A stretch of 64,000 bases of DNA, taken from Blastomyces gilchristii SLH14081 (Eukaryota; Ascomycota; Eurotiomycetes; Onygenales; Ajellomycetaceae). Shown one piece after another: positions 10,991 to 22,906 of this stretch. The notes beneath the pieces are model-generated. The model worked only from the letters and a program-made list of their open reading frames with translations. It was not told where the DNA came from and did not search any database. Both the position numbers and the translations under genes were made by a program. The stretch's first letter is position 1. Every line of letters begins with the position of its first letter. The DNA lies in the NCBI RefSeq assembly GCF_000003855.2, contig NW_003101676.1:2490796-2554795 (forward strand), in the 5' to 3' direction.

Positions 10991-12394
10991 AGAAGAATGA
11001 AAGACTTTTGTGTATAAAACACCTGATTTTTTTCACACTAGTTCAGTAACTAGGTTAGATTTTTGAAGAGAATCTAATAAACTAAAATTGATTTTTAAGA
11101 TAAATCAATAAAATCTTTACAAACTCTTTCTTGGGATATAGTGAGGAAAAGTATGATATCAATTGATAATAAATCAGATGATATGACAGATTTTGAGAGA
11201 AAAACTGACAAAAAATAAGTCAATTTTTTGCAGAGAAATTGATTAAAACTATTCAATTTTATTCTAAATCATTCAATTCTCCTCACACAACAAGTGTGCA
11301 ACTCAAATCAGTCAATAAAGAGTGTAAAAGAGAATTAAGTATTAATGAAAGCTCTTCAGCCACTGAAAAAGTAATTCTTACTTAAAAGAATATGAAATTA
11401 TGACAGAAAACAACTCTGTTTTTAATTCTTTGTAAGAATATTGTGTAAAACCCAGAGAAAAACGCCTTACTTTTTCAAGAGAAGTAAAAAACTATTTCTA
11501 AGATCTTTTTTTTTATTGCATTAACTGCTGCAGAAGAATGAGATAGAAACTGCTAAGATATACACTACTATATACTCTCTACCAAGACTTTCCCTCTTCA
11601 GAGTCTTGATATTATAGAGAATATAAGTCTGTTTCTATATAATAATATAAATATTGCCAGCGGGATGTAGAGGAACTGATTATTTATATCTCAAAATAGA
11701 AGACTTTGTCAATGATTATATCAATATAGAGATAATTCTCAAATTCAATAGAAACCTAGTGTTACTGTTAGACTGGCTGTCAGAACCATGAATTTCATGT
11801 TTGATCTCATTTGATCTGATCTCATATATTTCTTGGCGTGAATTCTACTAAGACTGGCTATCAAAAAAACATGTAAAGTGACTATATATCAGATCTTAAA
11901 ATGAAACCATGACTTGAAAAAAATGAGAAAGTGATCTCATTTAATTTCATTTAGTCTCATTCTTGGCATAAAGTTACTATTTTTAGACATTTTAAGGTTT
12001 TTTTTTGGACTATTTTTAATTTTTTAAAAAGTAACACTTTTTGATAACACTCAAATAAGATTTAAAGTCATTTAAAGCAATAAAAATAATTTAAATTGAG
12101 AAGTGAAAATCATGATTCCATTTGAAAAATGTGACAAGAGTAGACAGTAAGTCTCACTGAGACAGTATGAGACTACTATCTAATGAAAACTGTGTAATGG
12201 GATCAGTCGAATTGGTAATAGAACTATTAAAAAATCTGGTCCTGGTCTCAGACACGGTCACACGGTCAGTCTAGTTACTGTTCTCAATTCCTTGCAGAAT
12301 CTATTGAATATTGAGATATTAAAACTAGATTTAATATATCTCACTGTGCAGAGACCAAAGGCTCAGTCAGACCTTGAGATATACTGAATTTATA
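10991..12394 (-). other. LINE copy 1 leader and 5' region, no gene seen
   Basis: AT-rich sequence upstream of ORF1 with no recognisable coding region. MITE M1 is inserted at 11769-12273. At 11657 there is a GC-containing word GCCAGCGGGATGTAGAGG which, reversed, resembles the 3' end of a tRNA acceptor arm (CCGCTGGCA). No complete tRNA can be folded around it. Confidence 0.4.
11769..12273 (-). mobile_element. hAT-derived MITE M1
   Basis: A 505-bp non-autonomous element with TAGACTG/CAGTCTA ends and a perfect 8-bp target duplication gttactgt at 11761-11768 and 12274-12281. Its outer ends match hAT H1 in the same orientation; the interior is a short AT-rich filler with no ORF. Same family as M2-M5. 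Confidence 0.93.
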
Positions 12395-12436
12395 GTTGTT
12401 GACATGCTGTTGACTTGTTCTGTTGACTTGTTATCC

Positions 12437-12762
12437 GCCGGTTATGTATCAAGTACTGTTGCCAAGGTGTCTTTTTGTATTGTTCTGCCGGGGATGGGCC
12501 AGATTGAGAGAGGCAGTACAAGGGTGAGACTTGGCGTTTATGTCTAGATACACTGAAGACAGACAGGGTATTCGCGGAGGTTGCACTTCAGAAGTGTCCA
12601 TTGATTATGTGCTTGATATTATTGCCGAGGTGTCTTTTTGTATTTTTCTGCCGGGGATGGGCCAGATTGGGAAGGGCGGTACGAGGGTGAGACTTGGCGT
12701 TGATGTTTTGGAACATCAAAGATGGACAGGGTTTTCGCGGATGTCGCTCCTCAGATATCTCC
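12437..12762. repeat. 163-bp tandem direct repeat, two units
   Basis: Units of about 12437-12599 and 12600-12762. Shared core words include GGTGTCTTTTTGTAT, CTGCCGGGGATGGGCCAGAT and GGGTGAGACTTGGCGTT, in the same order with the same 163-bp offset. The units differ at many scattered sites, so the duplication is not recent. Confidence 0.85.
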
Positions 12763-12912
12763 ACAATTACAGATTGGGGATCTTCCAAAATCGAGAAGAT
12801 TGGTGCATATGGCTAGGTCTTTTCACCTTACAATTTGTATGGCAATTTGGCCCGGGGTTGTGGTGTGGTAGGGGAGAACGGGGGATAATCCCACACAGGA
12901 GTTTCAAACAAT

Positions 12913-13063
12913 GTCTGGTTCATGTTTGGCTGGATAACTCCACCACCACACGGGGTATGCGGTCGGCGATGGGGTCAAAATGCTCATATGATTGAGGGCT
13001 TTTCGATGGATCTATCGGTGGGTTCTTATTCAAAAAATCGAGCGAGTTCGTGGTGGAGTGGTT
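12913..13063 (+). repeat. 151-bp direct repeat, left copy
   Basis: Matches 25565-25715 over the same 151 bases without gaps; the differences I see are C/T or G/A. Shared words include TTTGGCTGGATAACTCC, GCGGTCGGCGATGGGGTCA and GAGGGCTTTTCGATGGATC. The two copies flank the block made of hAT H2, gypsy A and gypsy C. Neither matches a transposon end. Confidence 0.9.
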
Positions 13064-13073
13064 GTCACTATGT

Positions 13074-13513
13074 GTGTAGATATTAACTCAATGAGAGAGA
13101 TCTAGTAGAGCTGCTACAGCATAGTACTCTGCAAAAGATTGTTCAGTTTTGCTGTAGTAATATGCTAGTTTATTTCTTACAGCAATAATAGCCTGTGCTA
13201 TAACATTATCTCAGACTGAATTTCTTTTTAAGTAATTCAACTGCTTCTCAAGATGAGTAAATAAACTGTTATACATTCATCAGACTGACTGCAGCATTGA
13301 TGTACAAGTGATTGAGACTGTCTTTATTATCTTATAAAACTGAAATAGTAAATCAATCACATATTTCAACTAAGTTCACTTCATATCAGAAAGTTTCAAT
13401 ATCTGAATCTTTTTCTGATCAGAGTGTTGCACTCAATGATCAATCATCTGACACAATTGAAGAGTCTGAACAGTCATCTTATATGTTGAACTTCACTGTG
13501 TTCTAACATTCTG
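13074..13513 (-). pseudogene. hAT transposase, C-terminal part (copy H2)
   Basis: Matches H1 3478-3920 and contains the YYAxAALLD-type block of hAT proteins on the minus strand. The dimerisation end of the protein is missing because H2 is truncated at 13074. The frame is interrupted and continues upstream across gypsy A into 19183-20580. Confidence 0.7.
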
Positions 13514-13822
13514 TGTGGCGGGCTGCGCCTGATCAATCATATAGACTATTCCGTTACACTTCACAGATTTCAACCACTTCATTCTTGAACGCGTACACTC
13601 CGATTCTCGGCCATTCTCAATCACCGATCCTCAGCCGCTACGAATGCGCGTATATTCTTCCGCCCTGAAGCTCCACCGCGTATGTCACCACATACACATA
13701 TAAATATCCATCTCAATCACTGATTCTCACACTTTCTCTTTCTTTCCTTCTCTAATATTTTTATCTTTGTTATATAAGACCTATCAATATAATACTGATC
13801 TATTCAGTGTAGGCCTCTTACA
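13514..13822 (+). repeat. 5' LTR of gypsy A
   Basis: Starts TGTGGCGGGCTGCGCC and ends GGCCTCTTACA. A TATATAAG box lies about 45 bases before the end, a plausible promoter. It keeps many CpG sites (ACGCGTACACTCCG-type words), in contrast to the interior of the element. Confidence 0.95.
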
Positions 13823-14119
13823 CTATAAAAATATTCATTGTCTTCTTATTAGAAAACAATTATTCACATATCATCTTCTTATGAGAAACAATTATTCATT
13901 GAGAGATATCTGAACATGTAACAACATGTAAGAAAGAGAAAACACAGTCAAGCAGACACTGAGTTCTCAGATAGAAGCTTACTCATCAGTCACTCTGGCC
14001 CTGTAACAAGATCTTACAAAGAGAATAAGATCTTATAGAAGAATATCAGTGAAAGACCTGAGAGTTCTGACACTCAGATATATGAGAATACAATTACACA
14101 TCTGATGATCAATATAATC

Positions 14120-17100
14120 ATGTCTAATGAGAATATGAAATCCTCAAACACAAGTATAGACATGATGTCACAGTGACTCTAAACAATGTTGAAATTATAA
14201 CAGCAACAGATAGCAGATATGCATGTGACTCAATAACTTCAATATGAAGAGATTTAACAATTAACTCATGTGATTTCAACATCTACAGAACTGAATACAA
14301 AAGTGCTGAAAGAATACTTAGATACTCTCATATATTTCAATACTTCTGATCTCACTCTCTACTCATCATGAAGAATGAAAATGCTTGTGAAACTGAGTAT
14401 AGACAGAGATGTCATCAGTTTATTAATTAATCAAGATTAATATATCAATGAACAATTGAAAGATCATATGAAACAGAAGTTTCATTCATAAATGAAAGCA
14501 TATGAATCAGTGTTATGAACATCTGATAATATTATGAAACATCTTGATATTCTGTTCTGAGACACTGTCATGTAACAGAAAGTATTAGATTGATTACAGA
14601 GCATCTGACAGAGAAACACTTCTCTTACAATATTTATCTCTGACTTCAATACCAAGATTCTAGAAGCAGATGATCAATCTTGAGAGAATCAAATAAAGAT
14701 TAGTATGCTCAAGAAGACATTAACTTTTAAACTCTTACAGACTCTTATAAGTGCAGACAAAGACCAGACTTATGAAGACTTCTGCACACAGCTTCAGACA
14801 ATGAATGACTGTCTTATCAAGATCAAGAATATACAGAACAGTGATAGAAGATGTTACATCTCAGTGACTCATACACCCGCGCTGAGGAATAACAATGATA
14901 CAGATGTCATGAATTAAGTAGACTTGAATGTCTATGCATAAGCAAGAGTCTCTGCTGTCTGAACAGGCTTTCAAGTCTCTGGGATCACTTCTGAAGAAGT
15001 TGCTGACTGATATCAATGTGAAGTATACATCAACTGTAACTGATCAGAACATATTACTTTCAACTACTGATCAATCTATGTGTCTTCACACTCAAGAGAA
15101 AGATCAGCATCTGTCCACGCCAACCACATTGCATTAGAGAAAGATTCAGAGAATAACTATGAGAATGCTCTGATGAAACAGAGAAAAGATTAGCTTCTGT
15201 TCAATTTTACAAACAGAAGCTTGAAGAGGTTGAATGATAATAATTTAAAGAGAAAATGACAATGAATGTGATTCTTGTATCTACTGTGATTAATAACATG
15301 TATAATATGAAGATCATGATAGACAGTGATCTATGCTACTATACAATGATAAAATCTTCAGTTGTAAGACATTATAACCTTCAGTGTATTCCTTTATCTA
15401 AACTCTGACTTCTCACAGGATTTGATGATCTGAAAGATGTTTATACCTGTTATATAGTGAAGCTGATCATAGATGTGAAAGAATATCAATATGAAGATGT
15501 CTATACATATGAAGTTAATAATCTTGATTACAATCTTATGTTAGAACTTGTCTGACTATCTGAACAAGGCATCTTATTAAATGCTTGAAACAGAAGCTTG
15601 ATATTTCCTAACAATGATAGAGTTCATGAAGATGACATTCACAAGATTATGAATCTGACACAGATCTCTGTCAATGTGTATGAAATACTTCAAAAAAGAA
15701 GTCATTATCAAAATCACTGACAGAGTCACTGATAAATTCACTGATAGTAGAATCATATGTCAATCTATTCTGTCAGTCTGGTCAATATTAAAAAGGCTCT
15801 AGAAAAGTTATTCTGTGTTATAATAACAGATTCTCATACAAAACTTTCTCAATAATATCATGAATATCTAGATATCTTCTGATAAGATAATATTATAAAC
15901 ATACTCTTCTTACAAGGTTCTGAAGTGAATCACAGTATCAAGTTAAAGAAAAAGAATGATAAGAACTCTGAATTATCATGAGACTCTTTTTATAACATGT
16001 TCTGAGATGAACTTCTTCTTCTTTGAAAGACACTCAATAATCCGTTGAATAAAGAATTCATATACATTAGCAACTCTTCCACTGCAGTCTCTATCCTCTT
16101 TGCAAAGAAATCAGGTGAGGAACTTCAATTCTGTGTGAACTACTGAGACCTGAACAGATTAACAAAGAAAGATTAATATTTCTTATCTCTTATTAATGAA
16201 ACTCTAGTATGGATCAGATGAGCTCAATAATTTATAAAACTAGATATTATCACTGTGTTTCATAAGATTTGTATCACTGAAGAAGATGAATGACTTACAG
16301 CATTTTGAACACATTATGATCTCTTTGAATGAATAGTCACACTCTTTGAACTGATTAATACTCTCAGTACATTTCAGAAGTATATCAACTGAGTACTCTG
16401 AGATTTTCTTAATAAGTTTGCATCTGCTTATCTAGATGATATTCTCATCTTCACTGATGAATTCAGAAAAGAATATCAAGAACATGTAAGTATGAAAGAT
16501 ATTACAACAGCTACAAGAAGCAGAACTACTGATAGATATTGACAAGTGTGATTTTAAAGTCAAGAGTATCAAGTATCTGAGTTTTATTATAGAAGCTGGC
16601 AAGGGGATTTGAATGAATTCTGAGAAAGTTTCTGCTATTCTTGAATGAGAAGCTCTGTGTACTGTGAAGAGTGTATAAAGCTTCATCAGATTTACTAACT
16701 TCTATCAGTGATTTATATGAAACTTCTCAGATATCATGAGATTACTTATAGATCTCACTAAGAAAGACTCAGTATTTCAATAGTCAACAGACACTGAAGC
16801 TGCATTTATACAGATGAAGAAGATGTTCATTAATACCTCTCTGCTGATAACATTTGATTCTGATTATAAGACAGTTGTTGAAGCTGATTTCTCTGACTAT
16901 GTGACAGAAGAAGTGATATTGTAATATGATGATGAAGATGTTCTACAATTATGTATCTTCATGTCTAAGAAACTAAGTCTCACTGAATGCAATTATGAGA
17001 TCTATGATAAGAAACTTCTCATGATTGTACACTGTTTAGAAGAATGAGACTCTGAACTTCAAAGTGTCTCTGAATTTGAGATAGTCATAGATTATAAGAA

Positions 17101-18892
17101 TCTCAAATACTTCATAACTATCTGTAAACTCATCAAATGATAGATGTGATAATCTGAGTTCTTAAGCTGCTTTCATTTTACAATACACTACTGTTCTGAT
17201 AGTCAGAACTCAATGACAGATACTCTCTTATAATAAGAGCAAGATATGTCATCTGATGTAACAGATACTCACTGAATGAACTGAGAGCACTGACTCTTGA
17301 ACTCAAAGATACTAGTTGATCAAGATGAAACAGTTCATGACACTATACATGCTTCTTCAGTTAGAACTGTCATTGATATCTTCACTTTCTCTATACTGAA
17401 TGAACTGTGACATACAGCAGCTCAGACAGATGAACTTCTTCAGACTCTCATTAAAGCAGTATATCAAGAAGCATCTCAATTTCCCCCAGAACTATGTATA
17501 AGAACTGATATCTCAGAATGTTCAATTGATGATAATAACACTTCACAATTCTGTGAATGATGCTGAGTCCCTCACTCTGAACTCTTACACACTTGAATAA
17601 TACAAGAGATGCATGATTTGTGTATGATCAGTTATTCAGATCATGAACAACTGTATAGAATAATCTTCTAAGAGTTCTACTGATCTGAGATATTAAACAG
17701 TATCAGACACTTTATCTGAAACTGCAATCACTGTTCTTCTATTATCTCATGAAAAAACTGTAGAAAAGATCTATTGAAATCACTCAATGTCTCTGATAGA
17801 ATCTGATGAGATGTAGTAATTAACTTCACTGTCAATCTATCTGAGAGCAAGAGTTGTAGAAACATTCTGGTCATTGTGAATCAACTGAGCAAGAATATAA
17901 TATTGAAATCTTGTGATAAGATGAATACTGAACAAGTCACTGAAGCTTTTCTACAGAGTCTGTTCTATCAGATGCATGAATTACTGAGATCTATAGTATC
18001 AGATTGAGACTGTCAATTCATGAGCACTCTCTGAACAAGAATCTGTCAAGTTCTCAAGATTACATGCTGTCTATTAACTGCCTATCACTCTGAGACTGAT
18101 GATATGTCAGAACAGACAATTCAGACTGTGAAGAGATATCTTCATAAGTTCTGCAATCACTTATAAGATGATTGACATGACCTTCTTCTACACACAGAGA
18201 TCACTATCAACAGTTGAGATGTCATTTCAACAGATATAAGTCTGTTCTTTCTTACACATGAATATCACATGAAAGTGTTAAATCTTCTAGAGATCACACA
18301 GTTCACACTGAACTCTCACAGTTCAATTCAGATTGCTAACAATATAGTAATGAAGCTTTAAGATGCCTGTGATTGAGCAGAGGTCTTCATGACAACTGCA
18401 AAACAAGATCAAGAGAATTAAATCAATGTTTATCAAGATCTCACTGAACAATATAAGATAGAAGATCTGATATGATTGAATCTTAAGAATATATGAATCA
18501 CATGTTCATCTCATACACTAGATTATCATCATGTCAAGTATAAAGTGATAGAAGTTCTAGATAGTCACAACTACTGTCTTAACACATTATCAGAGATTCA
18601 TGATGTATTTTACACAAGCTTGTTCTGTCACACTGTCACTGATTCATTCTCTTCTCAACTAACTTCTGACTGACAGTCATCAGACATCATAGGAGAAGAT
18701 AATGAGCTTGAGTGAGAGATTGAGAATATTCTTGATAAGAGACTCTGTGACTGTGACTGATAATATCTTGTGAAATGAGTTGACTACAATCAACTGACCT
18801 GAACTCTGAGTTCTGTATTATCTGAAACAGCAGTTCTTGACTGATGAGAACTGCTTCTGAAAGAGAGGACTAATGTGATGAGATGTGCCTAA
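14120..18892 (+). pseudogene. Gypsy A gag-pol polyprotein (broken)
   Basis: Polyprotein that would form particles, copy the RNA and integrate the DNA. Order seen: Gln-rich gag start (LKLQQQQIADMH) from the ATG at 14120; a CCHC knuckle near 15022-15063 with its first and last Cys changed to Tyr; an aspartic protease with DSD in place of DSG near 15330; RT with LFAKKSG, KLDII and YLDD (16429-16440); RNase H with EADFSDY near 16880; integrase zinc region H..H..CNHC near 17610-17737; an integrase core whose first Asp reads Asn (IVNQLSKN, near 17870), then IVSD and YHSETDDMSEQTIQ; and a C-terminal chromodomain (ENILDKRL, YLVK) near 18690-18790. The stop lies inside the 3' LTR. Tens of stops, mostly TGA for Arg/Trp, kill it. 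Confidence 0.88.
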
Positions 18893-19182
18893 TCAATCAT
18901 ATAGACTATTCTGTTACACTTCACAGATTCCAATCACTTCATTCTTGAATGTATATGCTCCGATTCTCAGCCATTCTCAATCACTGATTCTCAGTCACTA
19001 TGAACACGCGTATATTCTTCCGCTCTGAAGCTCCACCATGTACACCACCACATACACGTATAAATATTCATCTCAATTACTGATTCTCGCACTTTCTCTT
19101 TCTTTTCTTCTCTAATGTTTTTATCTTTGTTATATAAGACCTATTAATATAATACTGATCTATTCAGCGTAGGCCTCTTACA
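18874..19182 (+). repeat. 3' LTR of gypsy A
   Basis: 309 bp like its partner, starting TGTGATGAGATGTGCC, where each change from the 5' LTR is a transition. The gag-pol stop codon lies 17-19 bases inside it. Confidence 0.95.
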
Positions 19183-20580
19183 TTCTGTATTATATTCAGT
19201 GATGTGACTGATTTGTTTATTTATTAAATATCATGAAATTATTATTATTGTTTAGAGAAGGTATAAATTGTATTAACAATGTTTCAAATCTGTGATATTT
19301 AAATTATTAGTCAATCTATTCAAAATTAACAGTAGTGTTATTAAAAAGTATTATTAAAAAGTAATATTAAAAAGTGTTGTTAAAAAATATTATCTTTTGC
19401 AAAGTGAATATAAAAGTTACTTGAGTAATCACTTTCATCTTATTCTTATTTCAAGAATCAGTCATCTCATTATTCTTTGTCTTGATATTAAGATTCTTTA
19501 CCAGTGTTTGTATCATAAGTTGAATCACATGAGCAATGCAGAAAATATAACCTTGTTTATTATTTCAGAAATACAAAGTCAATTTTTACTTCAAGCTCTT
19601 CATCATAGTGTAGTTATTCACAGCATTATCAGTTATAATTGTAAGAAGACTGGGACTAATATCTCAATAGTCATTTTTAATCACAGTTATTAATACCTCT
19701 GTTATATAATCCTCAGTATGACTACTGATCAATAATTCAAATTCAATTAAGATCTCTTAATAAGTTCAGTTCTCATCAATGTAATAATATATAACTCTCA
19801 TAAATGCAAGATTGTTTGTACTAGTTCATGCATTCACTGTGAGAGACACTCTTCAATGATTCTTCAACTCTGATTCTAGATATTGTATATTGACTTTGTA
19901 GTGTATCTCAAGATTGAAATGAAGACAGAATCAATGTGAAATATGAAGATTTGAATTAAGTATTTGAAGAAGTGTTCAGAATTCAGAGTTTTCAATTGAT
20001 TAAAGAGAAAGATTCAGAGATATACATATACAAAGTAATTATTTATAAAAGTTATTAGATGAGAGTTGTGAAATCAGAGTACTAATATATAGTCATTTTT
20101 ACATGATTTTCTTCAAATTAGAAAGTTAGTATTGTTAAAAATCATTATCTGATAGAGTAACTTATCAGCTCAGTAGTAATTTTCTGATTATTTTTCTTTT
20201 ATTATCTGTATTCTGATGACTTCAGATGTCAGAAAATTTCTTCAGAGCTATAATCAGTTCATGATGAATATTTCTGAAGAAAGTTGCAGTGATTGTAACA
20301 GAGAGATAACTCTTCAGTAATCATCAATGCAATCTGTTAATAATTATTTCATAGTTTATCTTGATATTTGTGTTGAGTTTTTCATAAATTTTGTGGCCTG
20401 AAATCAGATGTGAAGAATGAAGTGATTATTCATTATAATTGAAAGAGAGCATTCTGTGTTTAATTGTAAACAATATAGACTTTGTGATTCACAGTGATTT
20501 CTTGAAGAGTTTGTGAATCTTCAATAGAAGTAAAAGAAGTGAAAGAAGTGAATTCAGAAGATATAATAATAATTTAAGAA
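19183..20580 (-). pseudogene. hAT transposase, N-terminal and catalytic part (copy H2)
   Basis: Continues the transposase beyond gypsy A. The catalytic segment reads ITDNAVNN (about 19617-19650), one Thr changed to Ile from TTDN. The following Cys/His segment and the upstream SHT and YYID-like words match H1 and H3. The frame has many stops. The start is not resolvable. Confidence 0.75.
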
Positions 20581-21009
20581 AGATAATAATTTATTTTCAA
20601 TAACTGATCACTGATGTGTGTAAGAAGAATTAATATAAGAGAAAATAATCTTATTTCTTAGCTTAGTTATAATTTTAGTACTAACTCAGATTGAATATCA
20701 TTGATATATAAAAGTAAATAAACAATCTTGATTAATCTCTGTCATATTTCTTGAAATATATTGATATTGTGAAAGAGAGTGTTACTAAATTACATTATCA
20801 GATAATATCATTAAAAATTTATTAATATTATGAATATCAATGTTGAAAAAATGTTGATACTTATACATTATAGTGATTTGTGAATCATGATAGTTAAATA
20901 TATATATATATATATATTATTCCTGACTTGATTACAACTTGTACAATAATTTTTAAAAACTTAAAATTAATTTCAATTATTAATAATTATAAACTTATAA
21001 CTAACTAAT

Positions 21010-22340
21010 ATAAAAAGAAAAAAACTTTTTCTACTTATCATCTTTCTGCTCTTTCTCATTCTTCTTATCATTCTTCATAATTTACTTCTCATTCTTCTTC
21101 TTCTTCTTCTTCTTATCTGAGATAATAATTATCTTAAAATCTCTCTTCACTGTCTTCTCAGAGAAGAGTTTCTGCTGCTTTCTCTCAGTCAGATTAATCT
21201 GCATCTCAAAATCTCACATTTTCTGATCTACTGTCTCAGGTTTCATCTCAGCAGTAAGCAGATTGACATGCTCACAGAGTAGAGCTATTCTCTCAATGTT
21301 CTGAATCATGAAGTGCATTCAAGACCTGAACAAGACCTTAATTCTCTTCTTCTCTGTCAGCTTCTGCTAATCAATTAGAGAACAGAAGTGTTATTAAAAA
21401 TCATTATCTCTTAATAAATAAAAAACTTATCAGTTTTGACTTCTTTATCTCTTACTTTAACACTCTCTTAATCATCTTCTACTATTACTTATTTATAGTA
21501 ACACTCTTCTTATCTCTCTCTCTCTTTATCTTGATCTCAAATCATTCTCAGAACTTCTTCTGATCTCATTACTACTGTATAAGACTCTTCACTATCTTCT
21601 TCTTCAATCTCTCACAGATGATGTCATCTGCATTATTTCTATACTTAGTTCAGTCTAAATCTATCAGAAGTATTACTTAAAATCATTATTATTCTACTCT
21701 CTTACAGAGTCTCTTCAAGGCATTATAATGTGTCTTGTATAGACTGACCGTGTGACCGTGTCTGGGACCAGGATCAGATTTTTTGATAGTCTCATTATCA
21801 ATTCGACTGATCTCATTACATGGTTTTAACATTAGATAGTAGTCTCATACTGTCTCAGTGAGACTTACTGTCTACTCTTGTCACATTTTCTAAATGAGAT
21901 CATAATTTTCACTTCTCAATTTAAATTATTTTTATTGCTTTAAATGACTTTAAATCTCATTTGAGTGTTATCAAAAAGCATTACTTTTTAAAAAATTAAA
22001 AATAGTCTAAAAAAAACCTTAAAATGTCTAAAAATAGTAACTTTATGCCAAGAATGGGACTAAATGAGACTAAATGAGATCACTTTCTCATTTTTTTCAA
22101 GTCATGATTTCATTTTAAGATCTGATATATAGTCACTTTATATGTTTTTTTGATAGCCAGTCCCAGCAGGATTCACGCCAAGAAATGTATGAGACCAGAC
22201 CAAATGAGATCAAATATGAAATTCATAGTCCTGACGGCCAGTCTAGTCTTGCAATCTGTCTTCTCTTACTTAAATGTCTTTTTCTTCTCTCTCTTCAATC
22301 TGTGACAGTGCTCACGCGCCTTGATGATTCACAGAACTGC
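21010..22340 (-). pseudogene. Second hAT ORF (copy H2), split by MITE M2
   Basis: Collinear with 5770-6560 of H1: the Lys-run and coiled-coil part lies at about 21030-21370 and the acidic/basic part at 21440-21739 and 22246-22340. M2 sits between them. Same unknown identity as in H1, with no further resolution. Confidence 0.4.
21740..22245 (+). mobile_element. hAT-derived MITE M2
   Basis: 506 bp, opposite orientation to M1, with TAGACTGACCGTGTGACCG at its left end and CAGTCTA at its right. Target duplication gtcttgta/gtcttgca (21732-21739, 22246-22253), differing by one C/T transition. No ORF. Confidence 0.93.
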
Positions 22341-22394
22341 AGAATATTTGAAGAGAGATGACATAATTAGTTTCAGTGAGTATTAAAGAGAGAT

Positions 22395-22515
22395 AAAGGC
22401 AGAAGAGATGATCAGAAATGATATAATAATAATGATAATAATAATAGTGATGATGATAATAATGATGATGATAGTGATAATGATAATGATAATAATGATG
22501 ATAATAATAATTATA
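22395..22515. repeat. GAT/AAT microsatellite of hAT H2
   Basis: Same tract as 6640-6745 in H1. It produces a His/Tyr-only false ORF on the minus strand. Confidence 0.8.
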
Positions 22516-22592
22516 AAAGAAGAAGTGCATTGAAATATATTACTGACTTATCAAATATAAAGAGACTTAAAGAAAATATTAACAGCTTTCAG

Positions 22593-22906
22593 TGTAAGAG
22601 GTCTACGCCGAATAGATCAGTATTATATTGATAGGTCTTATATAACAAAGAGAAAAACATTAGAGAAGGAAAGAAAGAGAAAGTGTGAGAATCAGCAATC
22701 AAAGTGAATATTTATATGTATATGTGATGGTGTACGCGGTGATGCTTCAGGGCGGAAGAATATACGCGCGTTCATAGCAGCTGAGGATCGGCAATCAGAA
22801 CATACATGTTCATGGCAGCTGAGGATCAGTGATCGGGAATGAGGCGGTAGAAATCTATGAAGTGTACAGAATAGTCTATATAATTGATCAGGCGCAGCCT
22901 GTCACA
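22593..22906 (-). repeat. LTR of gypsy C
   Basis: 314 bp, reverse complement of the family LTR: TGTAAGAGGTCTACGCCG on the left, CAGCCTGTCACA on the right, followed by the reversed purine tract TTAGTCCCTTCTTTCC. Confidence 0.93.

Larger units (their letters stand above)
1..12394 (-). mobile_element. Tad1/I-like LINE copy 1, interrupted by hAT H1 and MITE M1
   Basis: Non-LTR retrotransposon read from high to low coordinates. In order: a leader of about 1.6 kb with tandem repeats, ORF1 (zinc-knuckle RNA-binding protein), then ORF2 with apurinic-like endonuclease, reverse transcriptase and RNase H. The window begins inside RNase H, so the 3' end is off-window; the matching 3' end is seen in LINE copy 3 (54.1 kb). 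ORF2 is cut by H1 at 2561-8364, and removing it joins the two halves at the site that is uninterrupted in LINE copy 2 (near 29775). The leader is cut by M1. Many in-frame stops show it is dead. The 5' boundary near 12394 is set only by a change of base composition and is approximate. Confidence 0.85.
12395..13063. other. GC-normal island, nature unknown
   Basis: This block keeps CpG (ccgccgg, ttcgcgg, gcggtcggcgatgg) while everything around it has lost it, so it was either never a target of the mutation process or arrived late. It begins with three GTTGACWTG-type words at about 12398-12430, then holds a 163-bp tandem duplication and ends with a 151-bp segment that recurs at 25565. An open frame of 154 codons (12531-12995) exists, but it runs across the tandem repeat, has no recognised domain, and the opposite strand is also partly open. 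It may be part of the chromovirus seen at 25716-29501, or a small remnant of host DNA. Confidence 0.5.
13514..19182 (+). mobile_element. Ty3/gypsy chromovirus copy A, full length
   Basis: A 5669-bp LTR retrotransposon with two 309-bp LTRs, flanked by the 5-bp duplication ttctg (13509-13513 and 19183-19187) in hAT H2. H1 shows the matching uninterrupted sequence near 3912. The interior is one degenerate gag-pol frame followed by a purine tract (GAAAGAGAGGAC) next to the 3' LTR. I could not match the bases after the 5' LTR to a tRNA primer site. Copies B, C, D, E and F belong to the same family. Confidence 0.95.
13074..22592 (-). mobile_element. hAT transposon copy H2, truncated at both ends, with nested gypsy A and MITE M2
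   Basis: hAT sequence collinear with H1 from H1 position about 3478 to about 6820, in three pieces: 13074-13513, 19183-21739 and 22246-22592. Gypsy A (5-bp duplication ttctg) and MITE M2 (8-bp duplication) split it. The low-coordinate end, with the transposase C-terminus, and the high-coordinate end are both missing. At the right, gypsy copy C begins directly. Confidence 0.87.

Noticed and set aside
12531..12995. 154-codon plus-strand frame in the GC-normal island
   Set aside because: It spans a tandem repeat junction, has no recognised domain or clear start context, and the opposite strand is also open. Not enough to call a gene.
13514..18892. Reassigned genetic code with TGA read as Arg or Trp
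   Set aside because: TAA and TAG also interrupt the same frames, stop positions differ between copies, and LTRs show the same transitions outside coding DNA.
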